Source of the DNA: Theobroma cacao
Taxonomy: Eukaryota; Streptophyta; Magnoliopsida; Malvales; Malvaceae
Reading direction: 5' to 3'
Length of the DNA stretch: 64,000 bases
Assembly: GCF_000208745.1 (NCBI RefSeq)
Contig: NC_030852.1
Span: 30,768,969 to 30,832,968, forward strand
The translations under genes were made by a program, and so were the position numbers. This document shows, one piece after another, positions 1 to 12,345 of this stretch; positions within the stretch are counted from its first letter, which is position 1; each line of letters starts with the position of its first letter. The notes below the pieces were generated by a model that did not search any database, was not told the DNA's origin, and worked only from the letters and a program-made list of their open reading frames with translations.

Positions 1-1026
1 TCCACGCTTCCTCTCCAACCTATCTAGCCAATCTCTCACAACCTCAAAAGTAATAATTTAACTTAAATCACGTCTCACACTTTTGTCATTATGTGTCACA
101 TTTTCAGGTCATATTTTGGATTATGTTGGCTTTTGGACCCCTGAAATTAGCCCAACCTGGACACAGCCATCACTGGTCCAGCCCCCACGATTCCCTGCCT
201 CCTCAACGCAGGATACATAAGCAATATTATCTACTGCTCTGGTAAATATAATATCAAATTAGTTTTCAGGATGACTCAAGTTGGGTTATTAACAGATTTT
301 CTCAATATTAAACTTGCACGTGTTTTAAAATAAAGAAAAAAAAAAACTGCGACTGTTTTTACCAGGCCATGGATTTTTATTCTTGTGAGGGAAAACATAT
401 CAATAAAGCTGGTGGAAGGTGGAAGATTTACATTGATGTACGTAGGTGCCACTTCCATTTCAAGTGTAACATCTGCATCATTTGTGATGGGGAAAAAATC
501 CCGCGGCATATCAAATTGCGTCGCCATTAAAAAAAGGTACAGAATTTGTTGTATAATTAAATTCAATTTCACACTTAGAAAGTACAGTAGTCCTTGATTT
601 TAAAAATTACTTTACTGTTACTTAAGAAATGACAGATCAAATCGTCGGGCAAATTAAGTACACCTGCTAGATTAATAAGTATGGACTGTGGAACAGTGGG
701 TTCATATACATAAAAATTGTAATAATGAGCCCTACCGTCCAATCATTTTATAGCCATAATTTGCTCAGGGAAAAAAATGACAAAGGTTGCTCCGGTTGTA
801 AAGGATAATGGGGCACTGCATAGCCGCCACACCACCACCCCCAGCCGCTAATTGATGAGCATCCACCTACTCAAATTGTGCAGATAGGGATGCCTTGGGA
901 CCTTGCTAGCTATACCTTTCTTACGGGTGAGGGCTTTCTTCCGGAATTAATCCAGTCTCCACTCCCTTCAGCTTTCCAGCAATATATTTTCTAAATTCTT
1001 TGCTGGTAAAACAAAGTGGCGTTTCC

Positions 1027-1028
<2 letters not shown>

Positions 1029-1067
<39 letters not shown>

Positions 1068-1085
1068 ATACAGCATNTTCCGTTC

Positions 1086-1124
<39 letters not shown>

Positions 1125-1131
1125 ATACAGC
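1029..1131. repeat. Duplicated (CT)n(TA)n microsatellite around an N
   Basis: Two near-identical blocks lie side by side. Each is a CT run followed by a TA run and the tail ATAATACAGCAT. They are separated by a short stretch containing the ambiguous base N at 1077. The two copies differ mainly in the lengths of the CT and TA runs. An N between two copies of one microsatellite suggests an assembly or gap-closing artefact, such as two read ends or two alleles left unmerged. A true tandem duplication is also possible. Confidence 0.9.
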
Positions 1132-2905
1132 ATGTTGAATCAAGGAATCCTTATATGATAACAAGGACGACCAAGAAATGTATGAATTCAATTGCTTTAA
1201 TTTTTTCATTTGACAGATACTACAATAAGATTTCATGCATTAATGATTGAGTTAAATGACTTAGATAATTAAATCTGAACTTGTAATAAGTGCAACCTCG
1301 ATGTAATCTATTATAAGAATTAGATTCCATCCAAATACATACCACTCAAAACGATAAAGTCTTTAATTGATAGTGTAACAACTAATTTTCGAGACATTCA
1401 ATGTATATTATCTTGGGTTGATGTAATGCCGTAATAACACATCAAGGCAGATCCCCACCCTTTCTAATAGTGATGTGACGGTAATTAAATTTACAATATT
1501 ATATGAATTGGAAAGAGATAGGGCGGAATAATAAATAAATATATTGAATCTTGTAATGCTAAACAATATGTCTGTCTTGTGGTTGGGTCACTCTACCACT
1601 TGGATTCATATCATATACTAGTGGTACTACTGCATAGAGGAGCTACACCAATCTATAAATTATGAAAGACCCAGTTCCCCAAATTTAGTATTCATAACAC
1701 ATTACATTATTCTTAATTCTTATAGTAGTAATTATTATAAATATTTAATGGAGTACAAATTAATCTGAGGCTTTCATTGGTTTCAAGGAGCTGCTGCCGT
1801 CATGTCACCTGATTAGAGTGACGTTGGAGTTTATTGAAATTGAACAAATCAACGCTGGAATCAGTTGTGATGATTGAATAATTATTCTATTTAGAACTTG
1901 TATTGACTTTTACCCCCAAAGAAAAAAAATGGGGCCAAATTGCCTCCCCCTAATTTTTGCACCCAACTTGCAAGTTCCTCTCTCGCGCATCCCAAAAAAA
2001 AAAAAAAAACTACAATAACTCCCCCCACTTGGTTTTGAGCCATCCAGCCATGCTCCTTCGTCCTATTATTTATGTCTATTATTACCAGTATTATTGTTAT
2101 ATGTATTAGCCTTGTTGAATTTATAATTACGACGCAATTAATTTTGCCTCGTGGGGTTGGATTACTATTGGTAGCTACTAGCTAGGCAGCAACTTCCTGG
2201 AAGAAAGACCCTCTTGCGTGCCTCTCTATTTAAGCATCCTCCTCTTCCATCCTTTTACAATACAATAACCGGAACATGTTTTTGGCAACTTGCTATATGT
2301 TTTACCCACTAAGGCACTACTTAATTTAAGCTCAAGTTTAATTAGTTCTACTCCTGGTTTTATTCTATTCCTCCTTTCATATTGACCAAATTTTGTTCTT
2401 ATCTCGTCTTAGAACTAGGAATGGAAGATATATGAATATATAATAGAAACGAAAAGAAAAAAAAATCGACAAGTAATCCAAACTTTAGGTTCTAACTTAC
2501 GTCAAATCTGAAAATTAGCTAGCATGTGCCTAATTAATGTTGAACCCCTTTGCCTTAGAGCATTAACATATTGAATTAACTTGGAAAAAAAGGAATATTT
2601 TATTAGCTGTATAGGTGTTAACGTTGCATGTGATGATGTACATCAAAATGGGAATTCTTGTAAGTTAACTGATTTTTGTGTTTTACCTAGTGTCTTTATT
2701 TATGCTTGCGGCCATGTGAATTATGTAGAGAATGGCATATATATCCAGCTGAGCCGCAACGCGATCTAATGGTGTATCTCCCATACCCTCACTGTCTTTC
2801 TGTCTTTAATGTACAAATATACAAACGATTTGTGGGGGTGGGGAATGGATGGTGGGACAATTAATTCGTGAATTCGGGTAGCAGCCTTTGTCATGAAGAA
2901 TCAAA

Positions 2906-2932
2906 GATGATGATGATGATGATGATGATGAG
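2906..2932. repeat. (GAT)n trinucleotide microsatellite
   Basis: About nine GAT units in uninterrupted tandem, outside any gene. Potentially polymorphic between individuals. Confidence 0.9.
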
Positions 2933-5900
2933 TCGCAGAGATTATTAAGCCAACTAGGCAACTACTACCTGCCAGACCAAGTACGTAATAGCCACTAATC
3001 AAGCTTCTAATCTCCTAATCATCACCCATCTAATTAGACCGTAATTATAGCTAATTTTCAGACCATCAATGGCCCAAACTGACTGGTCTGGTTCAAAATG
3101 AACATTACTTTTCCTACCAGTGTTCTTCTATTGCAAGTTAACCAAATATTCCAACATTTATCTTATTTATAAAATAAAAGTAAGTTTTAGGATACATATC
3201 CCAAATTGCACACCTTAAGTATTCAAATAGCATGAATAAAGGCACGGAATTATGAGAATAGTTTCATTGTTTAAGTGGAAAAGAGAATAGTCACCCTTTC
3301 TATCTCAAAAAATGATCAAAATTAGAATCACACGTATTGTTTCACATGAAAAACTGATTGTTGGGTTCTTGTATCAGAAAGATTAAACATTTTTAGTTGC
3401 TCACTTAAGTATTCTTTAATACGTTGTAATAAAAGTCTATTTTTTAGTCCATTGGCTCAATTTTGAATTTTTTGATATCTTCAATATTTTTACAAGAAAT
3501 TACTGATGCGTAATACTCATGATCTAATATAAGCTTTTAGGTTTAGGTCAAATCAATCATTATTAAATGTTTGGAGGATCTTGTTCATAGAACTTAGCTG
3601 TGGGCTGTGGCACGCAAGTTCTTGGGTGATTGATGTGGTGAGAATGGGATCACGACAATTAAGATAAAAGAAAAATAATATATTCAGAAAATTAATATAG
3701 TTTTTGCTGTTTCTATTTTGCTCAAATTATAGATATTATAATTAGTTTTTATATTTTGACAAAGTGAAGAATTTAATTTCTATATAATAATTTATAAAAA
3801 TTGAATTCTTATACTTTTTAAAATTAATAATGTCAATCTAATTGTTAACATGTATTAAATTTTTGTTTGTTATTTTTGCTGACAAAGTAATTTTTTATAG
3901 ATGTGAAGTTGAATATGATAATTTGTTAATTATGGCATGACATTTTTTTATTTATTTCACAACACTCTTTTCACTGTTTTAAATTATGGAGTATAAAAAT
4001 TCAATCTTCTCTATCTCACGACACTCTTTTCCAAAATCTTAAAAATCTATACGTAATTTTGATTTGTTTCTTTTCTAATCCTGTTTAAAATCATTAACTC
4101 ACATTAGATAATTCCATCTCTACATTTATAAAATTCATAATAGCATTTAGTCACGTTATATTGTCGACACTACTACTACATCATTTGTAAAATGTCAAAT
4201 CATTATTATTGTATCATCAAATTTAATGTCACATCAACGAGAAAATGTTACATTAATATAACCAAACACTACATTAATATAGATAATAAAAAATTTTTAA
4301 CACATCAAAATAATATTATCAATTTTATAAAATATAAAAATTCAATTCTTACAAATTATTATACAAAAACTAAATTTATCATTTTGATAAAGGACATGAC
4401 TAATTACATAATTTGACCGTTATACTTTTCCCATATAAAGATATAGAAATTAACTTTAATGCTTACATAGTTACATCAAGGTCCGCCTTTTGTACAACTT
4501 TGGTATTATAGGACCTGGAAGAAAGCAGGGCAACTTCTACTTAATTCCCATCTAACGGACAGCGGCTCTTTCCGAGAAAAGGTAAGAACAGCCTCCCATT
4601 AATGTTCTTGAAAGACTTGGCTAAAATTGACAAGTCATATATGTACACCCAACAATATATATAATGTCGTCTAGACTTTTATTCAAAGTTGAACTACTGA
4701 ACTATATATCGATCGGAGAGAAGAGAGATTATTCACAAATACTAATGCGTGTGACAGTAGCTGGCTAGCTAGCTAGCTAGCACACATCCATGAATCAAAG
4801 AGATGTGCAGAAGGATTTGGGGAGCAGACTATGATGTCTAACCGATTGGAATTATTATTGGACCCCCTTTCTTAGCACTTTGTTAACATCGAGATGTTTA
4901 GCTTTGATAAAGATTCATGCTTCTTCAAGCTTAGCAGTACATTGTTTTGCATCCCTTTCGCTGTCTCCCCCCACCCCCTATAGGCTACGTGAGTTTTTAG
5001 GTTGGGCTCATAGAAAAATAGGGTCTCCCAGTCTCTCTTTGCCATTATTACAGGAAAACGATAGTGATAAACCAGAGGAATATATAAGGCAATGTTAGGA
5101 CGGATCTTTTGACAAGCCCTTCCCTATACGGCAGATATAATCATAAAAGAATCCTTGACACGGTAGGCTCTAATACCTGATCCGTTTGGACCTTCTAGTT
5201 TGGTGTGTAGAGCAGGGGAATGTGAATTGCAAAGAAATTACCAAAAACGTGGAACAGCTCTGCAAAGTATTTATAATTTGTTGTTTGGTGTTATCGACTG
5301 CTTAATTATATATTTATATGATTCTGATAAAAGGGTCTAAAGCACTTGGTGGGGAGAAAAATAAAAGGAAAGAGATAGTTGATTGGGTACATCATGGTCC
5401 ATGTTGTCATAGAGCTGTGGGCATAGGACCACAACTTCCAAACTCAGCTGGACCATAGAGCACTCCCTACCGTCCAGTTGGCGGCCGCTGTGTCTTGTTT
5501 CAAGCTTCAATTGTCGGCTTCTCTATCTGTCAGTCTCTCTCCATCGGGGATGGACCGTAAAGTGACCTGTAACAACACGTAGCGCAGGGTTCTCCTGATC
5601 TAAGGATGATTGGGTAACTGGGATTGTATTGGGGCCTAGATGATCATCTTGACATTGAAGGCTTTTTCTCAAATATTAGACATGACAAGACCCCAGGAGA
5701 TGCATTATTTTCTCAGAGCAATTCAATCTCTTGTTTTTTACTTCCTCTATCTGTCACTTAACGAATCGCATAATTTATTTCGTCAGAACTTTTACTCTGC
5801 TGAGAACTGGTTCCTGAATCATGATGCCATGCTCATTTCTACCTCAAGGGACAGAGGGGTTAAAAGAATGCCCCATCAAACTGTGGTATACATTTCCAAT

Positions 5901-6849
5901 AATCTCCAACAACCTGCTCAAGCCCTTCTCGTATGCATCCAGCAGGCTTTCATCATTGGCCTAAGTTAGGTTGATTTCCTTCTTCGTTGATTCCCTTCAG
6001 CTAGGCCAACTTCCCTCCCACAACCATACATTTAATTTAAAACGCTCCTTATAGACTCGGTCTTCGGAATTTGGATTGCAATTTGCAAGACGTACCAGTT
6101 GAACCTGTTTGATTCTGCTCTAGACTTGACTACTATTTGACCCCAACCAACACATAGTTATGCACTTGGAAAGTACCAAATTCCTAGACAAAATTTGGAA
6201 TATAGAGAGCATGATTTCCTTAGAAATTCATTTGTAAGTTAAGATTGAATGAAACATTATTTTGGGCTGTCAAGTTTAAATTAAATATCTCATATTTACA
6301 AGAGAAAGAAAATGTTAATGATTATTGGTAAACAATATGATAATTATAATTGTTATATTTTCATTTTTTATTAAAGCAAAATGTATGTTGGATCATAAAG
6401 TTTCCTAGACTTAGTTTTTTATTCTTCAATCAAATAAAGAAAATTACAAAATTGGGTATCCAAATATATTTTCTAATTAGTAAGTACTGTTGAAATGTAA
6501 ATTCAATCACAATAAACAGACACTAATGCTACTGAATTTCAATATTTTAGTCAAACATTTAATTTTAAGTTTAAATACTAACTAGTTTTACACTATTGAA
6601 GGGAATAAATATTAAACAAACATTTCAACATTATGCACTTATATATGAGATGAATCTTTTTTTTAATATTTTCAATTACAATAAAAGAATTTTCAGTTAT
6701 ATCACATATTACATTCATGAAAAGAAATTAATAAGATAAACCTATATAAAATTGGACTGAATCTATATATGGTAGGATTTAAAATTTAATCTTTTTTTTT
6801 AAAAGAACTTAATTTACAAAACCCGATTGAAGTTGAGCTTAAATTTTGT

Positions 6850-7052
6850 AGCCCATCAACTGTCCATTGTGATGATTGAGCCATTGTGAAATCCAACTGA
6901 AGAGAAAATTGTCCTAAGCTGTGAGAGACCCAAAGTAAATGGGTCTCCATATGGGCCGAATCCATGGTGACGGACCCGTGTCCAAAATTGCAAGAGTCAA
7001 TGGGGTTTAGCGTCTTCTTTCCTTTTCGCTCTTTTGTAGGATTAGGGTTTAG
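6850..7052 (+). promoter_or_regulatory. Site II elements and telo-box upstream of TIM13
   Basis: Two site II motifs (AGCCCA at 6850-6855, the reverse complement of TGGGCT, and TGGGCC at 6952-6957) are followed by a telo-box-like AGGGTTTAGG around 7044-7053. This is about 110 bases before the TIM13 start codon. In plants this combination is typical of TCP-regulated genes for mitochondrial biogenesis and translation, which fits the downstream gene. The motifs are visible; binding is inferred. Confidence 0.55.
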
Positions 7053-7160
7053 GGCGCTTTTTCTGTTGTCCAAGTTTTGGCTTTGAGGCGGAGAGAGATA
7101 AAGAGTTTAACAGGCAAAAGGGAAATTTGAAAAAAAAAAAAGGAAAAAAGGAGAGCAAAA

Positions 7161-8331
7161 ATGGATTCTTTCTCAACAGGTTCAAGTGGAACAGGATCTC
7201 CCCAAATTTCAACAGAAGAATTCATGGACCAGATGAAGCTTCAACTTGCCCAGGCTTATGCCCAGGAGTTCCTCGAGGTTAACCTCTCTTCCCATTTCTC
7301 AATTCTGGTTCTGGGTTTTTCGTATCTATATGTAATCTTGATGTAATAGTTCTCCTTTTTTTTCCTTTCTATCTTGAAATTTATTTTGTCTGAAATATAT
7401 CACCACTATCAGTACATGGGTTATTAGCTGGTCATCGAACTGTGTCTTTTTCAATGCATTGCTTAGAAATTGCTCTTGATGTGATGCCCAATCTTCTGTT
7501 CCCTGGCTAGATAACTTCTATGAAGTTGGAAGAGTTTAAAGGTAGTCTTTTTAATGGATTAAAATGGACCACCATCGGATTTGATTCAAGGATTTCTTTG
7601 TTTAGATTGTTGTCAAATGATTTAGTTTTACCCTGAAAAGCAGCCGCATTCCTTAGATTGTTTTAAGTGGCTTCAAACCATTTTGATTTGTCAAAGGTTC
7701 AGGAGTGTTTTATAAAAGTTAATGCTAGAAAATATTTTGTGTAGCAGTTTCAATTTGGAATGCTAATATACTATGATACTCCATGTCTAGGATATTTTTC
7801 TTCAATTTTTTGTTTGTTCTAGAAAAGCTTACTTGATAGAAGTTTGTTGACTTAAGTTGTCACTGTTTAACATGGTTTGGAGAAGATTTGTCAAATAGTT
7901 CATATCTTATTTGCACGTTTACTTATATAAGTAGATATTTTTGCCCAATTCAAGTTATTCAGTTTCTTCATATTAACAAAAGGCAACCAGTTATTGGATA
8001 TCTCTCCTGTAGGCTTGGCTGTTGCTTGCTAAATGTCCTCTTTGCGAGTGGGAGTGGGGTGCCTAGTATTTTATTATAGCGTCAGAAAATTTTCATCATG
8101 CTTTCTATATCATTATTGGGGGCTAAATACATACAATCTCTACTTGAGCTATTTCTCAATTGTTTTTCATTTGTAATACAGACTGTGAGGGAGAAGTGCT
8201 TTGACAAGTGTATCACAAAACCCGGGTCAAGTCTAAGTGGAAGTGAGAGTAGTTGCATTTCTAGATGTGTGGATCGTTACATTGAGGCCACTGGTATTAT
8301 TAGCAAAGCTCTTTTTAATGCACCACGCTGA
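7161..8331 (+). CDS. TIM13: Mitochondrial inner-membrane import chaperone subunit Tim13
   Basis: A small Tim chaperone of the intermembrane space. It works with Tim8 to escort hydrophobic precursors to the TIM22 and SAM machineries. Two exons: 7161-7277 (39 codons, donor GAG|GTTAAC) and 8182-8331 (acceptor ATACAG|ACT), joined in phase 0, giving 88 residues, the usual family size. Exon 2 carries the twin CX3C motifs at Cys45/Cys49 and Cys64/Cys68, spaced 14 residues apart, which form the two structural disulfides. There is no cleavable presequence, as expected for substrates of the Mia40 relay. The start is the first ATG after a purine-rich leader. The 904-base intron has no coding content. 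The gene is convergent with the F-box gene, the stops being about 310 bases apart. Assignment to Tim13 rather than Tim8/9/10 rests on the overall sequence and is fairly sure. Confidence 0.93.
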
Positions 8332-8644
8332 ATTTGGAACTGGAACATTCTTTTTGAAGATAATGTAAGCTGCCAAAGTTTGGACAAATCTTAAATTCGA
8401 GGATGAGTGAAATTTGTGATTGGTTTTGCTCATCTTATTTCTGAAATTTGTCCTGGGGAGATCATACTTTGCATATTGTTTTTGAATTTGTACGCGTTAC
8501 CAGTAATCCGAATCTCAAAACTCTGGGAATTTACCTGGTAACTGCTCTTGCTTTTATTATATGTTCCTTAATCTTTGACTGTAATGATGTTTTGTTCACT
8601 GTCTTACCATCAATAATATTAAGCCTTGACGTGGTGGTAGAATG

Positions 8645-9784
8645 CTATATGGGTAAAATATAGTACCCAAATGTTATGAAGATTGCAACTTCAAAGGATA
8701 GACAAAGCCAATCAGCTATGGTTTCTTTGAGCTTCTTTTTCCGTATCATCTCTTGCTTTAGCTCCTCAAATTGTTGATAGCCCTTCTCAACTATGAGGCG
8801 ACTATTACTTCGCAAGCAATAAAGAGCCTGATTCATAATGGTCAAACTTTTGTTTCCACACACATATGCTCCCCTAGTGTCCTCGAAATGCATGCTTATT
8901 TCCTTCCATCCCAGATGCCCGTTTTCCGCCAGGTTGCATCTAGCCAATATAAGGCACTTGGCTAACTTGTGAGGCAGCACGCTCTCCTCTACAGGTACAA
9001 TGCACCCAAAATGAATCTCATAATCACCATCGGTAGCCCAGATCTTTTTCACTAGCAATGGCTTCCAGCTTGAGAGATTTACTGCCCTGCCTCTCATCTT
9101 GTCCAACAGCACCCAACTTAACCTAAGGCCCTCTCTTAGCTCTTTGCAGTGATCCGTCTGCACAAAGGACATGAAAGGGGGAGCTAATATTCGATGATAA
9201 CCATATTGGTTGTTGGCACGGTGGAGTTCATTCCCATCTCCAGTGCCTTCATCATGACCGACATCCAAGAGAACCAATTTGAACGGACAGTTCAATAACC
9301 ATCTCATGAGGTCACTTGTCTCATCACCTTCACAAAAATCCCCCGAACTTGGTATGCCATCTAAAACTCTGGACAGAATGCATTGATCACTGTAGTAAAC
9401 ATCTACAAAGGAAGCAAAATTAGACGGGGAGATGTGGGTTTGCGCAGGAATGTTCTTGGCAACTTTGTCATGCAAAATAAGAGGATAGGAATCAGCATAG
9501 AATCTGTCAAAACCATCTATTGCCGAAGAGGAAATAAGGTGCTGAGCTTCTTTGAGTGCAGTGGAAGGCCACGTCGAATGACACAACTGTTTCCATAAGC
9601 TTTGCTCACGAGCTATACCTTGGAGGTCAGAACAGGTGCAGGCAGCTGAGGCCAGGGTTGAACCATCTAGACGAACCATGATGTCTGTTAGGAGGTCCCT
9701 GCTTAAGCACTTCAAATGACATTGCAAAAGCTCCATTCGAGCTCGCTCCTTCCGATTGCCCGGAAACTGAAATCGAAGTTTCAA
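8645..9784 (-). CDS. F-box protein of the At2g27310/At2g36090-like family
   Basis: A single uninterrupted frame of 379 codons on the minus strand. Residues about 27-70 match a plant F-box (LSRDLLTDIMVRLDG, then an Ala/Cys-rich helix and a SLWKQL segment). It should bind an ASK/SKP1 adaptor in an SCF ubiquitin ligase. The remainder lacks kelch or LRR repeats and resembles the uncharacterised C-terminal region of plant intronless F-box proteins. The last 20 residues are hydrophobic (VAIFITFGYYILPI) and could be a tail anchor or a buried strand. A TATA box at 9813-9820 lies only about 30 bases before the first ATG, so Met17 (9736) may be the real start. The target substrate is unknown. Confidence 0.85.
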   Translation of the reverse strand: MKLRFQFPGNRKERARMELLQCHLKCLSRDLLTDIMVRLDGSTLASAACTCSDLQGIAREQSLWKQLCHSTWPSTALKEAQHLISSSAIDGFDRFYADSYPLILHDKVAKNIPAQTHISPSNFASFVDVYYSDQCILSRVLDGIPSSGDFCEGDETSDLMRWLLNCPFKLVLLDVGHDEGTGDGNELHRANNQYGYHRILAPPFMSFVQTDHCKELREGLRLSWVLLDKMRGRAVNLSSWKPLLVKKIWATDGDYEIHFGCIVPVEESVLPHKLAKCLILARCNLAENGHLGWKEISMHFEDTRGAYVCGNKSLTIMNQALYCLRSNSRLIVEKGYQQFEELKQEMIRKKKLKETIADWLCLSFEVAIFITFGYYILPI

Positions 9785-9812
9785 GTGTGGATACGCTCAA
9801 GAACCTACTTCT

Positions 9813-9820
9813 TTATATAA
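9813..9820 (-). promoter_or_regulatory. Probable TATA box of the F-box gene
   Basis: The octamer TTATATAA reads identically on the minus strand and lies about 30 bases upstream of the longest-frame ATG at 9784. With usual plant spacing, transcription would begin at or just after that ATG, which favours the downstream in-frame ATG at 9736. Confidence 0.5.
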
Positions 9821-9849
9821 AGGTCATTGACCCATCTCGTAGATTCACA

Positions 9850-11040
9850 TAGATTTATGTTCAATTATATAATATGATTGACCAATGAGATTAAAATCAC
9901 TAGCCGCAGTTCAGAAGGATCAATCTCTACTGGATAATTAGGCCACAGATAGCGAACTGTCAACTAAGTAAATGGTCTGGTTGCCATCTTTTCAACTTTG
10001 CCAACTGCCAATTGCCTAATTTTTAATGGGCACGGCATTAGGTTTGTCCTGGCTATAAAGCTCTAACCTCTAAAATGGACTGTCAGAGTCCTTAATTTGT
10101 GAGGTTGAAAACTCATCATCAAATTAAATGAAGCTATTGAGAAGGTTTACGTTGACAACGCTGCTGCTCATCTCTGTTATGACGCATATTGTTCCCTCGT
10201 GAGTACCGGTAAATTTAATTGCTCTTTTTTTTCTTTTTAATAATCGGGTTCGGTTTGGATAAGAATGCTGTCCAAAGGCACAAACTGATGTAACATAGGA
10301 AGGGAACATCCTACTGGGCGTGCCCACAGCTAATCTTGGTAGCTAATTTACGAGGCTATTTCATGGTTATTTCTCAACGCACATCTGGTAAATTTTTTTT
10401 TATAATTAAAAAAAAAATTCGAAATTTATTTTTTAGATAAGAGAATTATACAATAATTAATGAGATAAATGTTCGGGTACATTTGATAATTTCATAATAC
10501 ATGCCACTGCTTTGGTAAAAGGCAAAAGAACAGTTTGCTCTTCCCTCTCTACACGGTTCCATTAATTAATGTCTTTGCTTGAGAGAATGGGAACATCTTG
10601 CTTGCTTAGAACTTCAACATTCCACAATCGTCCTTGCCATTTATTTGATCACCAGGATAATTCACGTAGAAGGTACGAGAAAGGAGAGCTGCCAAACGTT
10701 TTGCATTAATCGGACAAAAGCGGAAGCAAATCTAGTTGCAGGCTGTATTAATAATTAGTACGCATGCACTAACTTCATATGCACAAGCGGGAGCCGGGCA
10801 GGCTTCCTCGATCCTCTACCCACCTTTTTTTTGGTGGGCAAAACATATTCCCATTCTCCCTTTCATACACGTTAGGGGCCCACTCAGGGAAAAGCTACGG
10901 CAAAAGTTGGTCTCAAGGTAAGGTAGTGCGCTAATTTCCCATAGGATGAACATGGACCCTAAATTTTGCTAGGTCCTGTGACGAATGGTCAAGGAAAAGA
11001 ACTCGGAACTCCCTAGTTCACTACTTTTGGTTCTATTCCT
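9850..11040. other. Intergenic region, no supported gene
   Basis: This stretch upstream of the F-box gene shows no frame longer than about 67 codons with any recognisable sequence. It presumably contains the upstream promoter of the F-box gene. Otherwise I see nothing in it. Confidence 0.6.
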
Positions 11041-11984
11041 CAATAAATCTTCTCCTTCCATTTGGTTCGTTTATAGAGGAAAGAATAGTCATTGTTATGG
11101 AATAGCTATTTCTTAAAACCTTGAAAAATTTTGAGATGGCTAACTGGTACCATCTCTCCCATCATATTAACTATTTCACACCTATAAAAATAATAAATAT
11201 TTTGGACTAAAATATACTCACATTCAAAAATTACAAACCTAGACTTATAAAATTAATTTTTTAAAATTAGAAAATTATTAATATTTTAATTATAAATAAA
11301 ATATTAATATTCTAAAAATATTAATGTTTAAATTGTTAAGTGAAAATAAAAATTAAAAAATGAAAAACTCAAATAGAGAAAAAATAAAAAAAATATACTA
11401 ATAATTTAATAATAAATTATTAAATTATTAAAAATTTTAAGTTTTAATGAAAATAAACAATGATTAGAAATGAAAAAAATTACTTAATTTTGTCTTTTGA
11501 TATAAATTTTACAAAATTATGTAAAGAGTATTTTTGTTTTTGATGAAAATAAATCTTGTTATAATAAAAAAATTTAAGTTTTTAATTATGTATTATAAGA
11601 AATAATAATTTTAAATTTAAAGATTAATTAAAATATTTAATATTTAAATTATAAATAAAATATTAATATTTTAAAATTTCAATAATTAAATTATAAATAA
11701 AAAATAAAATACTCAAACACTCTTAACTTTAAATCATAATTACACAAGAAGTTCATTAAATTTCAAAATAGACAATCAATCCCAAACATGTAAATGACGT
11801 TAATGTTTAAACATGAAATATATAAAATATCTTTATTCTATTTTCATTCTCTCCCATTCTTTCAAGTTGTCAGACGACCTTCCCTTACACTAATTGGCCA
11901 CTGCATAATAGGATCTGACTATGAAATGTCAGATCCTGTCTGATCTCCCTAAAGAGCATTAGATTGTGCTCCTTGCTCGCCAAG

Positions 11985-12310
11985 CTTTGGGAGCACCATA
12001 TCGTGCTCCCTTGGCCTGGGTAGCACTCGGCTCCCCAAGGGAGCACCGTTGAGTGCTCCCTAAGCTAGGGGACCACTCGGCTCCTTAAGGGAGCATCGTC
12101 GAGTGCTCCCCTAGCAATGGGAGCACTCGGTTCCCCTGACCTAGGGAGCACCGTCAAGTGCTCCCTTGCTGCTCCCTTGGCCTAGGGAGCACTCGACTCA
12201 TTAAAAGAGCATCGTTTAGTACTCCCCAAGTTAAGGGAGCACCAATCTTAAGGAGCCGAGTGCTCCCCAGACTAGAGTAGCCAAGTGCTGCTTAGGCTAA
12301 AGGAGCGCGA
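11985..12310. repeat. GC-rich palindromic minisatellite, about 50-60 bp units
   Basis: Units begin near 11991, 12041, 12091, 12146 and 12207 (spacings of 50, 50, 55 and 61 bases). Each contains GGGAGCAC followed 6-9 bases later by GTGCTCCC or a close variant, so each can form a stem-loop. Between the hairpins are variants of CACTCGGCTCC and CTAGGGGA. The last units are more degenerate. The block is strikingly GC-rich against surroundings of mostly A and T. It has no open frame of note. I do not recognise the family. Confidence 0.8.
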
Positions 12311-12329
12311 CCAAAGATTTGGCCAAATC

Positions 12330-12345
12330 TGGTCATGCATGACCA
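12330..12345. repeat. Perfect 16-bp palindrome with flanking direct repeats
   Basis: TGGTCATGCATGACCA is a perfect palindrome. It is overlapped on both sides by copies of CCAAATCTGG at about 12323 and 12343. It sits at the right edge of the GC-rich minisatellite, where AT-rich DNA resumes. Confidence 0.85.

Larger units (their letters stand above)
1..6840. other. Intergenic region, no supported gene
   Basis: AT-rich plant intergenic DNA. Open frames of 60-110 codons occur (for example 5640-5969 on +, 276-572 on -), but none shows a recognisable domain, plausible splice partners or family resemblance. I treat them as chance. The stretch holds microsatellites at about 1029-1131, 2906-2932 (GAT) and 4763-4781 (GCTA). 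A short non-coding RNA gene or a strongly diverged transposon remnant cannot be excluded by eye. Confidence 0.6.

Noticed and set aside
5640..5969. 109-codon frame on +
   Set aside because: No recognisable motif, no family resemblance and no supporting promoter or splice context. Treated as chance.
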